Shown here piece by piece: positions 1 to 8,452 of a stretch of 24,182 bases of DNA. The first letter of the stretch is position 1; each line of letters starts with the position of its first letter. The translations under genes and the position numbers were made by a program. Origin of the DNA: DATJLY01 sp035604195 (GTDB lineage: Bacteria > Pseudomonadota > Alphaproteobacteria > ATCC43930 > CGMCC-115725); NCBI GenBank assembly GCA_035604195.1, contig DATNIY010000030.1, positions 1-24,182 of the forward strand, given 5' to 3'. The notes beneath the pieces are model-generated. The model saw only the letters and a program-made list of their open reading frames with translations, had not been told where the DNA came from and did not search any database.

Positions 1-353
1 AGCCAGGCCTGCCCGGCCTGCTCGAGCGCATCCGCGCGCAACCGCGGCGCCGCCTGCATCATCGCCCCGGCCAGCGCCTCGAGCCGCTCTGCCGCCTGCT
101 GGTAGCGTTTGAGGCCGACGAGCGCAACCGCGGCGCAATGCTCGGCTGGAAAGCCGCCGCCTGCGGCGCGCCAATCCTCGGCGGTGGCGAGGGCCTGCTC
201 GGGTTGGCTGTGCACCAGCGCGATGCAGCGCTCGTAGCGGCTGGCATCGTCCATGGGCACTGGTTTGGGCGCATCCTGGGACGCCGCGGCGGTGACCTCC
301 GCCGCGATGGCGAGCGTCAGCGCTAGGCAAAGAAGGACTGACCTATTCGCCAG
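1..353 (-). CDS. Exported TPR-like protein, partial (runs off left edge)
   Basis: Partial minus-strand reading frame, open from about 353 to the window edge. From the ATG at 254-252 it reads MDDASRYERC, then IALVHSQPEQALATAEDW and AALVGLKRYQQAAERLEALAG-like helices, which resemble tetratricopeptide repeats with small residues at packing positions. The frame stays open upstream of that ATG and encodes a strongly hydrophobic stretch (SVLLCLALTLAIAAEV followed by TAAAS), which looks like a signal peptide, so the true start probably lies near 353 at a CTG or at an upstream GTG inside the permease gene. No ATG supports that longer form. It follows the RND permease on the same strand with little or no gap, so it is probably the third gene of the operon. 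Its function cannot be assigned, and only about the first 117 codons are visible. Start is uncertain. Confidence 0.5.
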   Translation of the reverse strand, partial: MANRSVLLCLALTLAIAAEVTAAASQDAPKPVPMDDASRYERCIALVHSQPEQALATAEDWRAAGGGFPAEHCAAVALVGLKRYQQAAERLEALAGAMMQAAPRLRADALEQAGQAW

Positions 354-3300
354 GCTGCACCGCCGAATGCTTGTCGAGCGCCGTCCGCGCCGGCGCCGCC
401 GCGGCACCGGGATGGGCGAAGAAGGTCCTGGCCTTCTCGAGATAGAGATAGATCACGGGCGTGATGAACAACGTCAAAGCTTGCGACACGACGAGGCCGC
501 CGACGACGACGAGACCGAGCGGCCGGCGCAGCTCGGAGCCCGCGCCAATGCCGACGGCGATTGGCAACCCGCCCATGATCGCCGCCATCGTCGTCATCAT
601 GATCGGCCGGAAGCGCAGCAGGCAGGCCTCGAAGATCGCCTCGTCGGCGGTGGCGTTGCCAGCGCGCTGCCGCTCCAGCGCGAAGTCGATCATCATGATC
701 GCGTTCTTCTTGACGATGCCGATCAGCATGACGATGCCGATGATGGCGATGACGCTGAGATCGTCGTGGAACAGGATGAGCGTCGCCAACGCGCCCAACC
801 CGGCGGCCGGCAGGCCCGACAGGATGGTGATGGGGTGGATGAAGCTCTCGTAGAGAATGCCGAGCACGATGTAGATGACGATGACCGCCGCGGCAAGCAG
901 CAGGCCCTGGCCCTTGAGGGCGTCCTGGAAGACCTGCGCCGTGCCCTGGAATCCGGTCGCGACCGTGACCGGCAGGTTGACCGTGCGCTCGACTCGGGCG
1001 ATCTCCTGGACCGCGGTGCCGAGCGACAGGCCCGGGACCAGGTTGAAGGAGATCGTGACCGACGGCAGCTGGCCCTGGTGATTGACGGTCACCGGCCCGA
1101 CAGCGTTGCCGATCGTGGCGATGGCCTGAAGCGGCACGGCCGCGCCGGTCTGGCTCTTCAAATAGATCTTGCTGAGGTCGGTCGGCGCCTGCTGGTAGCG
1201 CTTGTCGATCTCGAGGATGACCTGGTACTCGTTCGACGGCTCGTAGATCGTCGAGATCTGCCGCGCGCCGAAGGCGCTGTAAAAGGTGTTGCGCACCTGA
1301 TCGACGGTGATGCCGAGCAGCGCCGCCTTGTCGCGGTCGATGTCGACGACCACCTCGCGGTTGCGGAGCTGCAGGTCCGAATTGACATCTTGGAAGCCCG
1401 GCAGGTCGGTGATGCGCTCCTGCATCAGCGTCGCGTAATGGTAGAGCTCCTGGGTGTCGCCGTCCTGGAGCGTGTACTGATAGGTGCTCTTGGCCAGCCG
1501 CCCGCCGAGCTGGATGTTCTGCAGGCTCTGGAAATAGGTGTTCATGCCGGGGACCTGCGCCACCTTGGGACGCAGCTCCTGGATCACCTCGTCGGCCGAA
1601 AGCGCGCGCTCGTTGAGCGGCTTCAACTGGATGAACAGACGCCCGAAATTGAGCTGCGGCGTGAAGCCGGTGGCGCCCATGAAGGAATTGACGTCGCTGA
1701 CGTTGGGATCGTCCTTGATGATCTGCGCCACGGCTTCCTGATGCTCGGCCATCGCCTGGAACGAGATGTCCTGGGCGCCTTCGGCGAAGGCGAAGATGTT
1801 GCCGGTGTCCTCGTTGGGAAAGAAGCCCTTGGGAACGATGACGTAGAGATACGCCGCCGCGACGATCGACAGGATCGTTACGAAAAGCGTGACCCGCCGC
1901 CACGCCATCACCTTGCGCAGCATCCACTCGTAGCCCGAGATCAGCGCATTGAAGCCCGATTCCGAGGCGCGGTAAAAAATGTTGTGGCGGGCCGCTTGAT
2001 GCGGCTTCAAGAGGCGCGAGCACAGCATCGGCGTCAAGGTCAGCGAGACCAGTCCGGAGATCAGGATCGTCATGCTGATGGTGACCGCGAATTCGCGGAA
2101 GACGCGCCCGACGACGCCACTCATGAACAGGACGGGAATGAAGACCGCGACCAGCGACAGCGTGATCGACAGGATGGTGAAGGCGATCTCGCGCGCGCCG
2201 CGAAAAGCGGCGTCGATCACCCGCTCGCCGCCTTCGACGTGGCGCACGATGTTCTCGAGCATGACAATGGCGTCGTCGACGACGAAGCCGACCGAGAGCG
2301 TCAGCGCCAGGAGCGAGAGATTGTCGATGCTGAAGCCCAGGACATACATGCCGGCGAAGGTGCCGATCACCGACACCGGCAGCGCCAGCGCCGGAATGAT
2401 GGTCGCGGTGACGTTGCGCAGGAAGATGAAGATCACCAGGACGACCAGCACGGCGGTCAGCATCAACGTGAACTGCACGTCGCTGACCGAGGTGCGGATC
2501 GACCTGGCGCGGTCGTTCAGGACGGTGAGCTTGACCGTGGCCGGGAGCTCCGCCTCGAAGACCGGCAAGAGCGCGCGGATGCTGTCGACGACCTGAACCG
2601 TATTGGCGTCGGGCTGGCGCTGCACCGCGAGGATGACCGAGCGCGTGCCGTTGAGCCAACCCGCAACCCGATCGTTCTCGACGCTGTCGACCGCGGTCGC
2701 GACATCGCGCAGCCGCACCGGCGCGCCGTTGCGATAGGCGACGATGATGGGCCCGTATTGGGCCGCTTTGGTCAGCTGGCCGTTCGCTTCGAGCGTGAAG
2801 CTCTGCTGCGGCCCCATGAGCGTGCCGACGGGCGTGCTCGAATTGGCGGCGGCGACGGCGTTCATCAGGTCGTCGAGCGTCATCCCCTTGGCGGCGAGCG
2901 CTTCGGGGTTGGCCTGGACCCGCACGGCGAATTTCTGCGCGCCGTAAACCTGGACCTGCGCCACGCCGGAGAGCATCGAGATGCGCTGCGCCATCATGGT
3001 CTCGGCATATTCATCCACCACCGAGAGCGGCAGGACGTCCGAGCTCAGTGTCAGGAACAGCACCGGCGCATCGGCCGGGTTGACCTTCTGGAAGCTCGGC
3101 GGAATTGTCATCTGGATCGGCAGCAGCTTCGCCGCCGTCGTCATCGCCGATTGCACGTCGAGCGCCGCGCCGTCGATGTTGCGGTCGAGGTCGAACTGCA
3201 TCGTGATGGTGGTGATGCCCTGGCCGCTGGTCGAGGTCATCGAGCTGAGGCCGGCGATCGTCGAGAACTGCCTCTCGAGCGGGGTTGCCACCGAGGACGC

Positions 3301-3477
3301 CATGGTGTCGGCGCTTGCCCCCGGCAAGTCCGCCGAGACGACGATCGTCGGGAAGTCTACCCGCGGCAGCGCCGCCACCGGCAGCAATCGATAGCTGAAC
3401 ATGCCGAAGATGACGAAGGCCAGCATCAAGAGCGTCGTCATCACCGGACGACGGATGCACAGCTCCGGCAAGGTCAT
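343..3477 (-). CDS. RND-family multidrug efflux permease (MdtC-like)
   Basis: Inner-membrane, proton-driven drug/solute exporter of the HAE-RND family, 1044 residues, the usual length. The N-terminus (IRRPV, then LLPVAALPRVDFPTIVVSA, then SSVATPLERQ) closely matches E. coli MdtB/MdtC. Visible hallmarks: a first TM helix at about residues 11-33, a periplasmic porter domain, TM2-TM6 from about 335, and the TM4 motif GFVVDDAIVMLENI with the proton-relay pair D401/D402. A second porter half follows, and the TM10 motif GIVKKNAIMMIDFALE carries the matching lysine. Its ATG overlaps the stop of the upstream adaptor gene (ATGA at 3474-3477), so the two are translationally coupled. Enterobacterial MdtB and MdtC form a heteromeric pump; only one permease is seen here, so it probably works as a homotrimer. 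No outer-membrane channel gene is present. Substrate is unknown. Confidence 0.95.
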   Translation of the reverse strand: MTLPELCIRRPVMTTLLMLAFVIFGMFSYRLLPVAALPRVDFPTIVVSADLPGASADTMASSVATPLERQFSTIAGLSSMTSTSGQGITTITMQFDLDRNIDGAALDVQSAMTTAAKLLPIQMTIPPSFQKVNPADAPVLFLTLSSDVLPLSVVDEYAETMMAQRISMLSGVAQVQVYGAQKFAVRVQANPEALAAKGMTLDDLMNAVAAANSSTPVGTLMGPQQSFTLEANGQLTKAAQYGPIIVAYRNGAPVRLRDVATAVDSVENDRVAGWLNGTRSVILAVQRQPDANTVQVVDSIRALLPVFEAELPATVKLTVLNDRARSIRTSVSDVQFTLMLTAVLVVLVIFIFLRNVTATIIPALALPVSVIGTFAGMYVLGFSIDNLSLLALTLSVGFVVDDAIVMLENIVRHVEGGERVIDAAFRGAREIAFTILSITLSLVAVFIPVLFMSGVVGRVFREFAVTISMTILISGLVSLTLTPMLCSRLLKPHQAARHNIFYRASESGFNALISGYEWMLRKVMAWRRVTLFVTILSIVAAAYLYVIVPKGFFPNEDTGNIFAFAEGAQDISFQAMAEHQEAVAQIIKDDPNVSDVNSFMGATGFTPQLNFGRLFIQLKPLNERALSADEVIQELRPKVAQVPGMNTYFQSLQNIQLGGRLAKSTYQYTLQDGDTQELYHYATLMQERITDLPGFQDVNSDLQLRNREVVVDIDRDKAALLGITVDQVRNTFYSAFGARQISTIYEPSNEYQVILEIDKRYQQAPTDLSKIYLKSQTGAAVPLQAIATIGNAVGPVTVNHQGQLPSVTISFNLVPGLSLGTAVQEIARVERTVNLPVTVATGFQGTAQVFQDALKGQGLLLAAAVIVIYIVLGILYESFIHPITILSGLPAAGLGALATLILFHDDLSVIAIIGIVMLIGIVKKNAIMMIDFALERQRAGNATADEAIFEACLLRFRPIMMTTMAAIMGGLPIAVGIGAGSELRRPLGLVVVGGLVVSQALTLFITPVIYLYLEKARTFFAHPGAAAAPARTALDKHSAVQPGE

Positions 3478-4619
3478 GACGCGTCGCCTGCCCGCGGCTG
3501 AGCTGCGGCGGCGCGCACTTCCACCTTGGTGCCGTTGGACAGGCGAAGCTGGCCGTCGACCGCCACCCGCTCACCCTTGGCGAGACCCTTGGCGATGACG
3601 GTTATGCCGGCGATGGTGCGGCTGACCGTCACCGGGCGGAACTCGGCCGTATTGTCCGGCTTGATAACGAAGACATAGGTGGTGTTCTGGCCCGCTTGCA
3701 CCGCCGCCTGCGGCACGATCAGCGCATCGGGCTCGATGCGAAGCGTCATGGCGACGTTGACGAACTGGCCGGGCCAGAGCCGCTGTTCGGCATTGGCGAA
3801 GATGGCCTTCAAGGCGATGGTGCCCGAACTCACATCGACGGCGTTGTCGAAGTATTCAAGCTTTCCCGTCTCGGCCGGCGCGCTGTCTCCGGCGGGAACC
3901 ACCTCGACCGCGACCGGCCCCTTGGCCATCGCGGTGCGGATCTCCGGCAGGGTGTCCTGCGGCAGCGAGAATCCGACATAGATCGGCACGATCTGATTGA
4001 TGCTGAGAAGCGGCACGTCATTCGCCTTGAGGCTGTTGCCGGTCTTGATGGCGATGGTGCCGACGCGCCCGTCGATGGGCGCGCTGATCGTGTCGTAACT
4101 GAGCAGCACCTTGGCGTTCTCGAGCGCCGCCTGGTCGGCGCCGACCGAGGCCTCGAGCGCCTTGGCCGTGGTCACCGCGGTGTCGTATTGCTGGCGCGAG
4201 ACGAAATCCTTGGCCACAAGCGGGGCGTAGCGCTCGACATCGTGCCGCGCATTGACGAGTTGCGCCACGTCATGGGCGAGCTGCGCATCGGCCTGATGGA
4301 CCTGAGCCTCGGCGGCACGGCTGTCGAGCCGGATCATGACATCGCCGGTCTTCACAAATTGCCCGTCGCGGATCAGCATCTCGGTGATGACGCCGTCGAT
4401 CCGCGATTTCACGGAGACGCTGGCGATCGTCTGCACCGCGCCGATGGTCTCCTGGCGCACCGGCATCGCCTGCTCGGCGACCGTGGCGACCGTCACCGGC
4501 ACGAGCGGCGAAGCCCGCGTCACCGCGGTCTGCGAGCGGGCCGGGACGAGCACCTGATAGGAGACCCCGCCGGCGACCAGGATCGCCACGAAAGCGAGGG
4601 CCCACAACACCCGCTTCAT
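3474..4619 (-). CDS. Periplasmic adaptor (membrane fusion protein) of the RND efflux system
   Basis: HlyD/MdtA-type adaptor, 381 residues, linking the RND permease to an outer-membrane channel. Residues 5-21 form one N-terminal hydrophobic anchor (WALAFVAILVAGGVSY). Next come a barrel-sandwich half (VKSRIDGVITEMLIRDGQFVKTGD, about 73-96), an alpha-helical hairpin (about 100-165), the second lipoyl half (APIDGRVGTIAIKTGN), a beta-barrel region and a membrane-proximal domain ending near residue 365. The start ATG at 4619-4617 has an AGGGA Shine-Dalgarno-like run about 6-8 nt upstream. It is the first gene of the minus-strand operon and overlaps the permease by 4 bp. The 216 bp upstream is shared with the divergent MFS gene, so joint regulation is possible, though no regulator is encoded here. 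Confidence 0.93.
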   Translation of the reverse strand: MKRVLWALAFVAILVAGGVSYQVLVPARSQTAVTRASPLVPVTVATVAEQAMPVRQETIGAVQTIASVSVKSRIDGVITEMLIRDGQFVKTGDVMIRLDSRAAEAQVHQADAQLAHDVAQLVNARHDVERYAPLVAKDFVSRQQYDTAVTTAKALEASVGADQAALENAKVLLSYDTISAPIDGRVGTIAIKTGNSLKANDVPLLSINQIVPIYVGFSLPQDTLPEIRTAMAKGPVAVEVVPAGDSAPAETGKLEYFDNAVDVSSGTIALKAIFANAEQRLWPGQFVNVAMTLRIEPDALIVPQAAVQAGQNTTYVFVIKPDNTAEFRPVTVSRTIAGITVIAKGLAKGERVAVDGQLRLSNGTKVEVRAAAAQPRAGDAS

Positions 4620-4835
4620 TCGCTATCCCTGCCTTCGAACGGGCTGCCGCAACCGAGGGTCATGCTTAATCTGCCGGAAGACAAGCAAGACAATATATAT
4701 GGCGGCGACCGGACGCGCCACTCGCCCGCCCCCGGAACCGGCCTGCCGTCCGCTATTAGATAGATGGCGTTAATGATTTTGCAAATCGTCGCTCGCCGGT
4801 ACTTTGGTAAACTTCCCGCGAGCGCTGGGGAATGA
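4620..4835. promoter_or_regulatory. Divergent intergenic region between efflux operon and MFS gene
   Basis: This 216-bp gap must hold the promoters of both the leftward efflux operon and the rightward MFS gene. It contains the most A/T-rich patches of the neighbourhood: CAATATATAT at 4691-4700, which gives TATATT as a possible minus-strand -10, and TTAATGATTTTGCAAAT around 4771-4788. Neither patch has a good -35 at the right distance. No convincing operator dyad is seen. Confidence 0.35.
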
Positions 4836-6101
4836 ATGGCGGATAGTGTGGGACCGCGGGCCGGGTTCGGCAATGTGATGCGCGCGCTGCGCATTCGCAA
4901 TTACCGCACCTACACGCTGGGCAACGCCATCGCGCTGATCGGCACCTGGATCCAGCGCGTGGCGGTCGCCTGGCTCGCTTGGGAGCTCACTCATTCCGGC
5001 ACCTGGCTCGGCCTCTGCGCTGCCGCCGACCTCATCCCGTCCGTTATCGTCAGCCCCTTCGCGGGGGCGCTCGCCGACCGCGTCGACCGCTTGCGTCTCT
5101 TGAAGGTGACGCAGTCGGTCGGCCTGTTGCAAGCGGCGCTGCTGTGCATCTTGACCTATGCCGGGATCATTACCGTCGAGGGGTTGTTCCTGCTGACCGT
5201 GGCCCTGGGCGTCATCAACGCCACCGCCCAGCCGGCGCGGCTGGCGCTCATTCCAAGCCTCGTCGAGCCGCCGCTGGTGCCGGCCGCGGTTGCCATCAAC
5301 TCGCTGGTGTTCAACGGCGCGCGCTTCATCGGACCGGCCATTGCCGGCACTGCCATCGCCGCCGGCAGCACCGCGCTCGCTTTTGCGCTGAATGCGCTTT
5401 CCTATGTCGCCTTTCTCGTCACCGTGGCGCGGATCGAGTTGAAGCCGCCGCCAGCCGCGCCGCGCCGCCGCTTCTTTCTGCAGTCGTGGGAGGGCTATGT
5501 CTACGCGCTGCGCCATCCCGGCATCGGCAGAATCCTGGCGCTGTTCGCGGTCTCGACCGTGGCGCTCCGGGGCTTCATCGAGATCCTCGCGGGATTCGCC
5601 GACGATGTCTTCAACCGCGGCGCGCCGGGCCTCGCCTGGCTCATGGCGACCATCGGCATCGGCGCGGTGCTCGGCGGTATCTCCATGCTGCGGCGCAGCG
5701 GCGTCGCCGGGCTGACCGCGCGCACCGTCGATTATACGCTGGTCATGTCGCTGGCCGTGCTCGCCTTCACCGCCACGCGCAATTACTGGCTGGCGCTGCC
5801 TTGCCTTATCGTCGCCGGCTATGCCCTCTCGGTGACCGGGATCAGCGCGCAGACCCTGGTTCAGACCGCCGTCGATCCGGCGATGCGCGGCCGCGTCATG
5901 GGCTTCTATGGCATGCTGTTCCGCGCCGGCCCGGCCTTGGGCGCGATGCTCATGGGCATGCTTTCCAATAGTTTGGGCTTCCGGGCGCCGGTCGCCGCGG
6001 GAGCGGCGCTGTGCCTGGTGTCTTGGCTATGGGCGCAGCTCAACCGCGAGACAATGCGGCGCTCGCTCGAGACCGCACCCGACACGGCGGTCGCGGATTG
6101 A
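4836..6101 (+). CDS. MFS transporter (MFS_3 / enterobactin-exporter-like)
   Basis: Major facilitator protein of 421 residues, inner membrane, multiple TM segments. After a short cytosolic start it reads LRIRNYRTYTLGNAIALIGTW, typical of the MFS_3 branch that includes EntS-like exporters. The loop between TM2 and TM3 carries the family-A signature as AGALADRVDRLRLL (about residues 75-88). A basic central loop (APRRRFF, about 206-212) splits the two six-helix halves. The start ATG at 4836 is chosen because the ATG 4 bp upstream runs straight into a stop; the GGGGA run just ahead can serve as ribosome binding site. It is divergent from the efflux operon and its TGA overlaps the TTG start of the next gene. 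The substrate cannot be inferred. Confidence 0.9.
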   Translation: MADSVGPRAGFGNVMRALRIRNYRTYTLGNAIALIGTWIQRVAVAWLAWELTHSGTWLGLCAAADLIPSVIVSPFAGALADRVDRLRLLKVTQSVGLLQAALLCILTYAGIITVEGLFLLTVALGVINATAQPARLALIPSLVEPPLVPAAVAINSLVFNGARFIGPAIAGTAIAAGSTALAFALNALSYVAFLVTVARIELKPPPAAPRRRFFLQSWEGYVYALRHPGIGRILALFAVSTVALRGFIEILAGFADDVFNRGAPGLAWLMATIGIGAVLGGISMLRRSGVAGLTARTVDYTLVMSLAVLAFTATRNYWLALPCLIVAGYALSVTGISAQTLVQTAVDPAMRGRVMGFYGMLFRAGPALGAMLMGMLSNSLGFRAPVAAGAALCLVSWLWAQLNRETMRRSLETAPDTAVAD

Positions 6102-7012
6102 CCCGGCTGTTTTGCTTCGGCCTCGGCTACACCGCCCGCTTCCTGGCAAATGGCCTGATGCGCGCGGGCTGGGAGGTCGCCGGCACCGCCCGCACGGAGG
6201 AGGACTGCGCGCGGCTTGCGGCCGCCGGCCTTCCAGTCTTGCCCTTCACGCGCGGCCGGCCGCTCGCTGATCCGGCCGCTGCCTTGGCGGGGGCGACGCA
6301 TGTGCTGCTCTCCGTACCGCCCGAAGCGTCCGGCGATCCCGTGCTCGATGAGCACGGCGCCGATCTCGCGGGTGATCCGGGGTTGCGCTGGGTCGGATAT
6401 CTCTCGACGACCGGCGTCTATGGCGATCGCGGCGGCGGCTGGGTCGATGAGGAAACGCTGCTCGCGCCCTCGGGCGAGCGCGGCCGGCAGCGGCAGGAGG
6501 CCGAAGCAGGCTGGCTTGCGCTGCATCGCAGCGCCGGCCTGCCCGTGCACGTCTTTCGCCTGGCCGGCATTTATGGGCCGGGGCGGAGCGCGCTCGATGC
6601 GCTGCGCGCCGGCACCGCCCGGCGCCTCGACAAGCCCGGCCAGGTCTTCTCCCGAATCCACGTCGCCGATCTCGCTGCCGTGTTGCTTGCCTCGATGGCG
6701 CGGCCCGATCCCGGCCGGATCTACAATGTCTGCGACGACGATCCGGCGCCGCCGGCGGAGGTCGTCGCATTCGCCGCGGCGCTCTTGGGCGTGAACCCGC
6801 CACCGCTGGTGCCTTTTGCCGCGGCTGAGCTCAGCCCGATGGCGCGCAGCTTCTATGCCGACAACAAGCGCGTCAGCAATCGCCGCATCAAGAATGAGCT
6901 GGGGGCGCGCTTGCTCTATCCGAGCTATCGAGAAGGGCTCGCGGCCCTGCTCAAGACGGAGCAGCCGACCGATCCCAGCTCGCTCGCAAGTGATGAGAGC
7001 CCTTCGTTCTAG
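6098..7012 (+). CDS. NAD(P)-binding SDR / epimerase-like protein (YeeZ-type)
   Basis: Atypical extended short-chain dehydrogenase of 304 residues. The N-terminus TRLFCFGLGYTARFLA forms the first beta strand and dinucleotide-binding turn (G8-x-G10-Y-T-A). An STTGVYGDRGG segment corresponds to the substrate-side strand of epimerase-like SDRs, followed by FRLAGIYGPGRSA and SRIHVADLAAVLLA, both typical of UDP-sugar-epimerase relatives. No clear catalytic YxxxK is seen, as in YeeZ-like atypical SDRs, so catalysis is uncertain. The only start codon that preserves the Rossmann strand is TTG at 6098-6100, which overlaps the upstream TGA (TTGA); longer starts would lie inside the transporter gene and add a non-conserved extension. 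Probably co-translated with the MFS gene. Confidence 0.8.
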   Translation: MTRLFCFGLGYTARFLANGLMRAGWEVAGTARTEEDCARLAAAGLPVLPFTRGRPLADPAAALAGATHVLLSVPPEASGDPVLDEHGADLAGDPGLRWVGYLSTTGVYGDRGGGWVDEETLLAPSGERGRQRQEAEAGWLALHRSAGLPVHVFRLAGIYGPGRSALDALRAGTARRLDKPGQVFSRIHVADLAAVLLASMARPDPGRIYNVCDDDPAPPAEVVAFAAALLGVNPPPLVPFAAAELSPMARSFYADNKRVSNRRIKNELGARLLYPSYREGLAALLKTEQPTDPSSLASDESPSF

Positions 7013-7075
7013 AGAGTGCCGTGGCCACTGACGCGCCCGACCGGAAAGAGCCCATCGAGCCAAGTCACCGAACTA

Positions 7076-7459
7076 TCATTCAGTGCCATCCGATTTCGCT
7101 TCCTGCACGTGCTGCTCAATGAGCGGAATGACGGACGGATGCGCATGATACACCCACCGCGCGCCGATATCCGTAACACGGCCGTCGCTCTTCTCGATCG
7201 AGACAAAGAACGGGCCCGGCCCGTCGATTTTACGATCGCGATTCCAGTTACCTTCAACGCGCCAGTACGTGCCCCCATCGATGACGAATAAGGGCTTCTG
7301 GCGTTCGAGCGCGTCCTTGCCGTAATGCGTCTCGCAGAGCGCTTCAGCAATTCTCACGGCGAGGTTGGCGTCGAAGACAACGCCACCGCGCATTTCGTGA
7401 AGCATGACCATGGTTTTCCCGGATGCCACCGGAAACGGCCGCGCTGTATCATCGGACAC
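7076..7459 (-). CDS. NTF2-fold immunity-like protein (YbbC/YhhH type)
   Basis: Small protein of 127 residues resembling the NTF2-fold immunity family found beside Rhs and other polymorphic toxins. The visible pattern is VFDANLAVRIAEALCETHYG, then a QKPLFVIDGGTYWRVEGNW strand pair, then FFVSIEKSDGRVTDIG, matching the family layout of one helix followed by strands with a conserved W and a late SDGR turn. The frame is open further upstream, but the GTG at 7459-7457 is preferred: AAGGA lies 7 nt ahead, and it begins 11 bp after the stop of the Imm52-like gene, whereas a longer form would overlap that gene. No signal peptide, so probably cytosolic. It has no matching toxin in the window. Assignment rests on recalled family resemblance. 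Confidence 0.65.
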   Translation of the reverse strand: MSDDTARPFPVASGKTMVMLHEMRGGVVFDANLAVRIAEALCETHYGKDALERQKPLFVIDGGTYWRVEGNWNRDRKIDGPGPFFVSIEKSDGRVTDIGARWVYHAHPSVIPLIEQHVQEAKSDGTE

Positions 7460-7470
7460 TTGCGCATCCT

Positions 7471-8232
7471 TCAAGACGCGGGATCGCCGTCGGGCGGCCA
7501 GGGGAGGGCGTTGACCGGGGCAAGCGCCGCTTCGATGTCGCGGGCGGTGGCGAGGTGCTCGGGGTTGTCGACGGTGAAGCGGTCCTCGGTCGCGATCATC
7601 AGCAGCGCGCCGTTCGGAAGATACTCCGTGATCGCCGTGCGCGGCGGCGTCACCAGCGGCGCAAAGCGCGGCGAGAGATAGGTCACCCACTCCACCCCGA
7701 ACCGCGGCCGCTGGTGCGGCCCGCGCTTGGGCTGGAAATCATGCACGCTCCAGGGCGCAAGGCCGCACCACATCGGCTCCCAGAGCGAGGCGAGAACCAG
7801 CAACGCCGGCTTCAGCACGGAAAGCGTGATGAGCGAGGCATTCTCCGCGCACAGCGGCCCCGTCTCCAACGCGGCGGTATTGATGAAGAGATTTGCCGGT
7901 ATCGTGCAGCCGGCATGGAAACGGAGAAGCACTCTGCGCGCTTTGTTCGGCGGAAAGCTGGTGGTTGAAAACCAGTAGCCCTCCTTCGGAAAAACTGCGC
8001 CCGTTCCCTCGAGATCATTACCGTCGGCGACGAACTTGACGACATCGTCGAAGCTCGCGGCCGCAAGCGGCGTATGTTTGGTATGTCCAATATGCCAGTT
8101 GGTGAAGTCTGGTTCGCTCTCGGAGAGCGCCGCGAGCGTGCGCAGAAAGCGCGGCGCCAAGCGCTCGGGCGTGTCGGCGCGCGGGCCCCAGGTGCACATG
8201 ATGCTATATTTCAATTTGAAGTTTTCTACCAT
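7471..8232 (-). CDS. Imm52-like immunity protein
   Basis: Cytosolic-looking protein of 253 residues with no TM segment. The N-terminal region (W-G-P-R-A followed by TPERLAPRFLRTLAAL, then FTNWHIG) and the later WEPMWCGLAPW and WVTYLSPRFA blocks match my recollection of the immunity protein 52 family, which occurs immediately 3' of toxin genes with restriction-endonuclease-fold (Tox-REase-5) domains in proteobacterial polymorphic toxin loci. The ATG at 8232-8230 overlaps the end of a minus-strand frame that looks like a toxin tail (stop at 8226), the usual toxin-immunity arrangement. The next gene begins 11 bp after this one. No strong Shine-Dalgarno is visible, consistent with translational coupling to the upstream frame. 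Family call is moderate; immunity role is inferred. Confidence 0.7.
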   Translation of the reverse strand: MVENFKLKYSIMCTWGPRADTPERLAPRFLRTLAALSESEPDFTNWHIGHTKHTPLAAASFDDVVKFVADGNDLEGTGAVFPKEGYWFSTTSFPPNKARRVLLRFHAGCTIPANLFINTAALETGPLCAENASLITLSVLKPALLVLASLWEPMWCGLAPWSVHDFQPKRGPHQRPRFGVEWVTYLSPRFAPLVTPPRTAITEYLPNGALLMIATEDRFTVDNPEHLATARDIEAALAPVNALPWPPDGDPAS

Positions 8233-8414
8233 GGCGGCGGTTCCACGATCACGGTGATGGGCAGGTTATTCTCATTGAACATCTCTCTCACAGAATCGGC
8301 GACCGGCTCTTCCGTTGGGATCGCTGTTCGATGAATGACAGCGAGCGCACAATTGAAGCGATCAAGGGCGGCAAAGGAAAGCGCCTCACCTGTCGGCGGT
8401 CTCGTGGGGAAAAA
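8226..8414 (-). pseudogene. C-terminal remnant of a probable polymorphic toxin
   Basis: A 62-codon open frame ending in TAG at 8228-8226, which overlaps the ATG of the Imm52-like gene by 7 bp. It encodes EALSFAALDRFNCALAVIHR, then EEPVADSVREMFNENN, then LPITVIVEPPPW. This has the composition of a real alpha/beta domain end and resembles the closing helix-strand of Tox-REase-5 toxins, the usual partner of Imm52. The frame has no start codon of its own at its beginning. It is bounded upstream by an in-frame TGA at 8417-8415; ten codons before that lies an ATG (8450-8448), only 2 bp after the stop of the small upstream gene. No toxin core or delivery domain is present in any frame upstream, so I read it as a truncated toxin gene rather than an intact one. 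Confidence 0.5.
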
Positions 8415-8452
8415 TCAGCAAGCGCGTAACGCCGCGAGCTTGCGCCGCATGC

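Noticed and set aside
253..3501. Very long plus-strand open frame (1082 codons) antisense to the efflux permease
   Set aside because: Its composition (Arg, Asp, His, Gly rich, no domains) is the mirror of the GC-rich permease codons. The permease has complete family motifs.
8415..8417. TGA next to a Cys codon as a selenocysteine site
   Set aside because: No obvious bacterial SECIS hairpin follows within the required distance, and the encoded fragment does not resemble a selenoprotein; decay is simpler.
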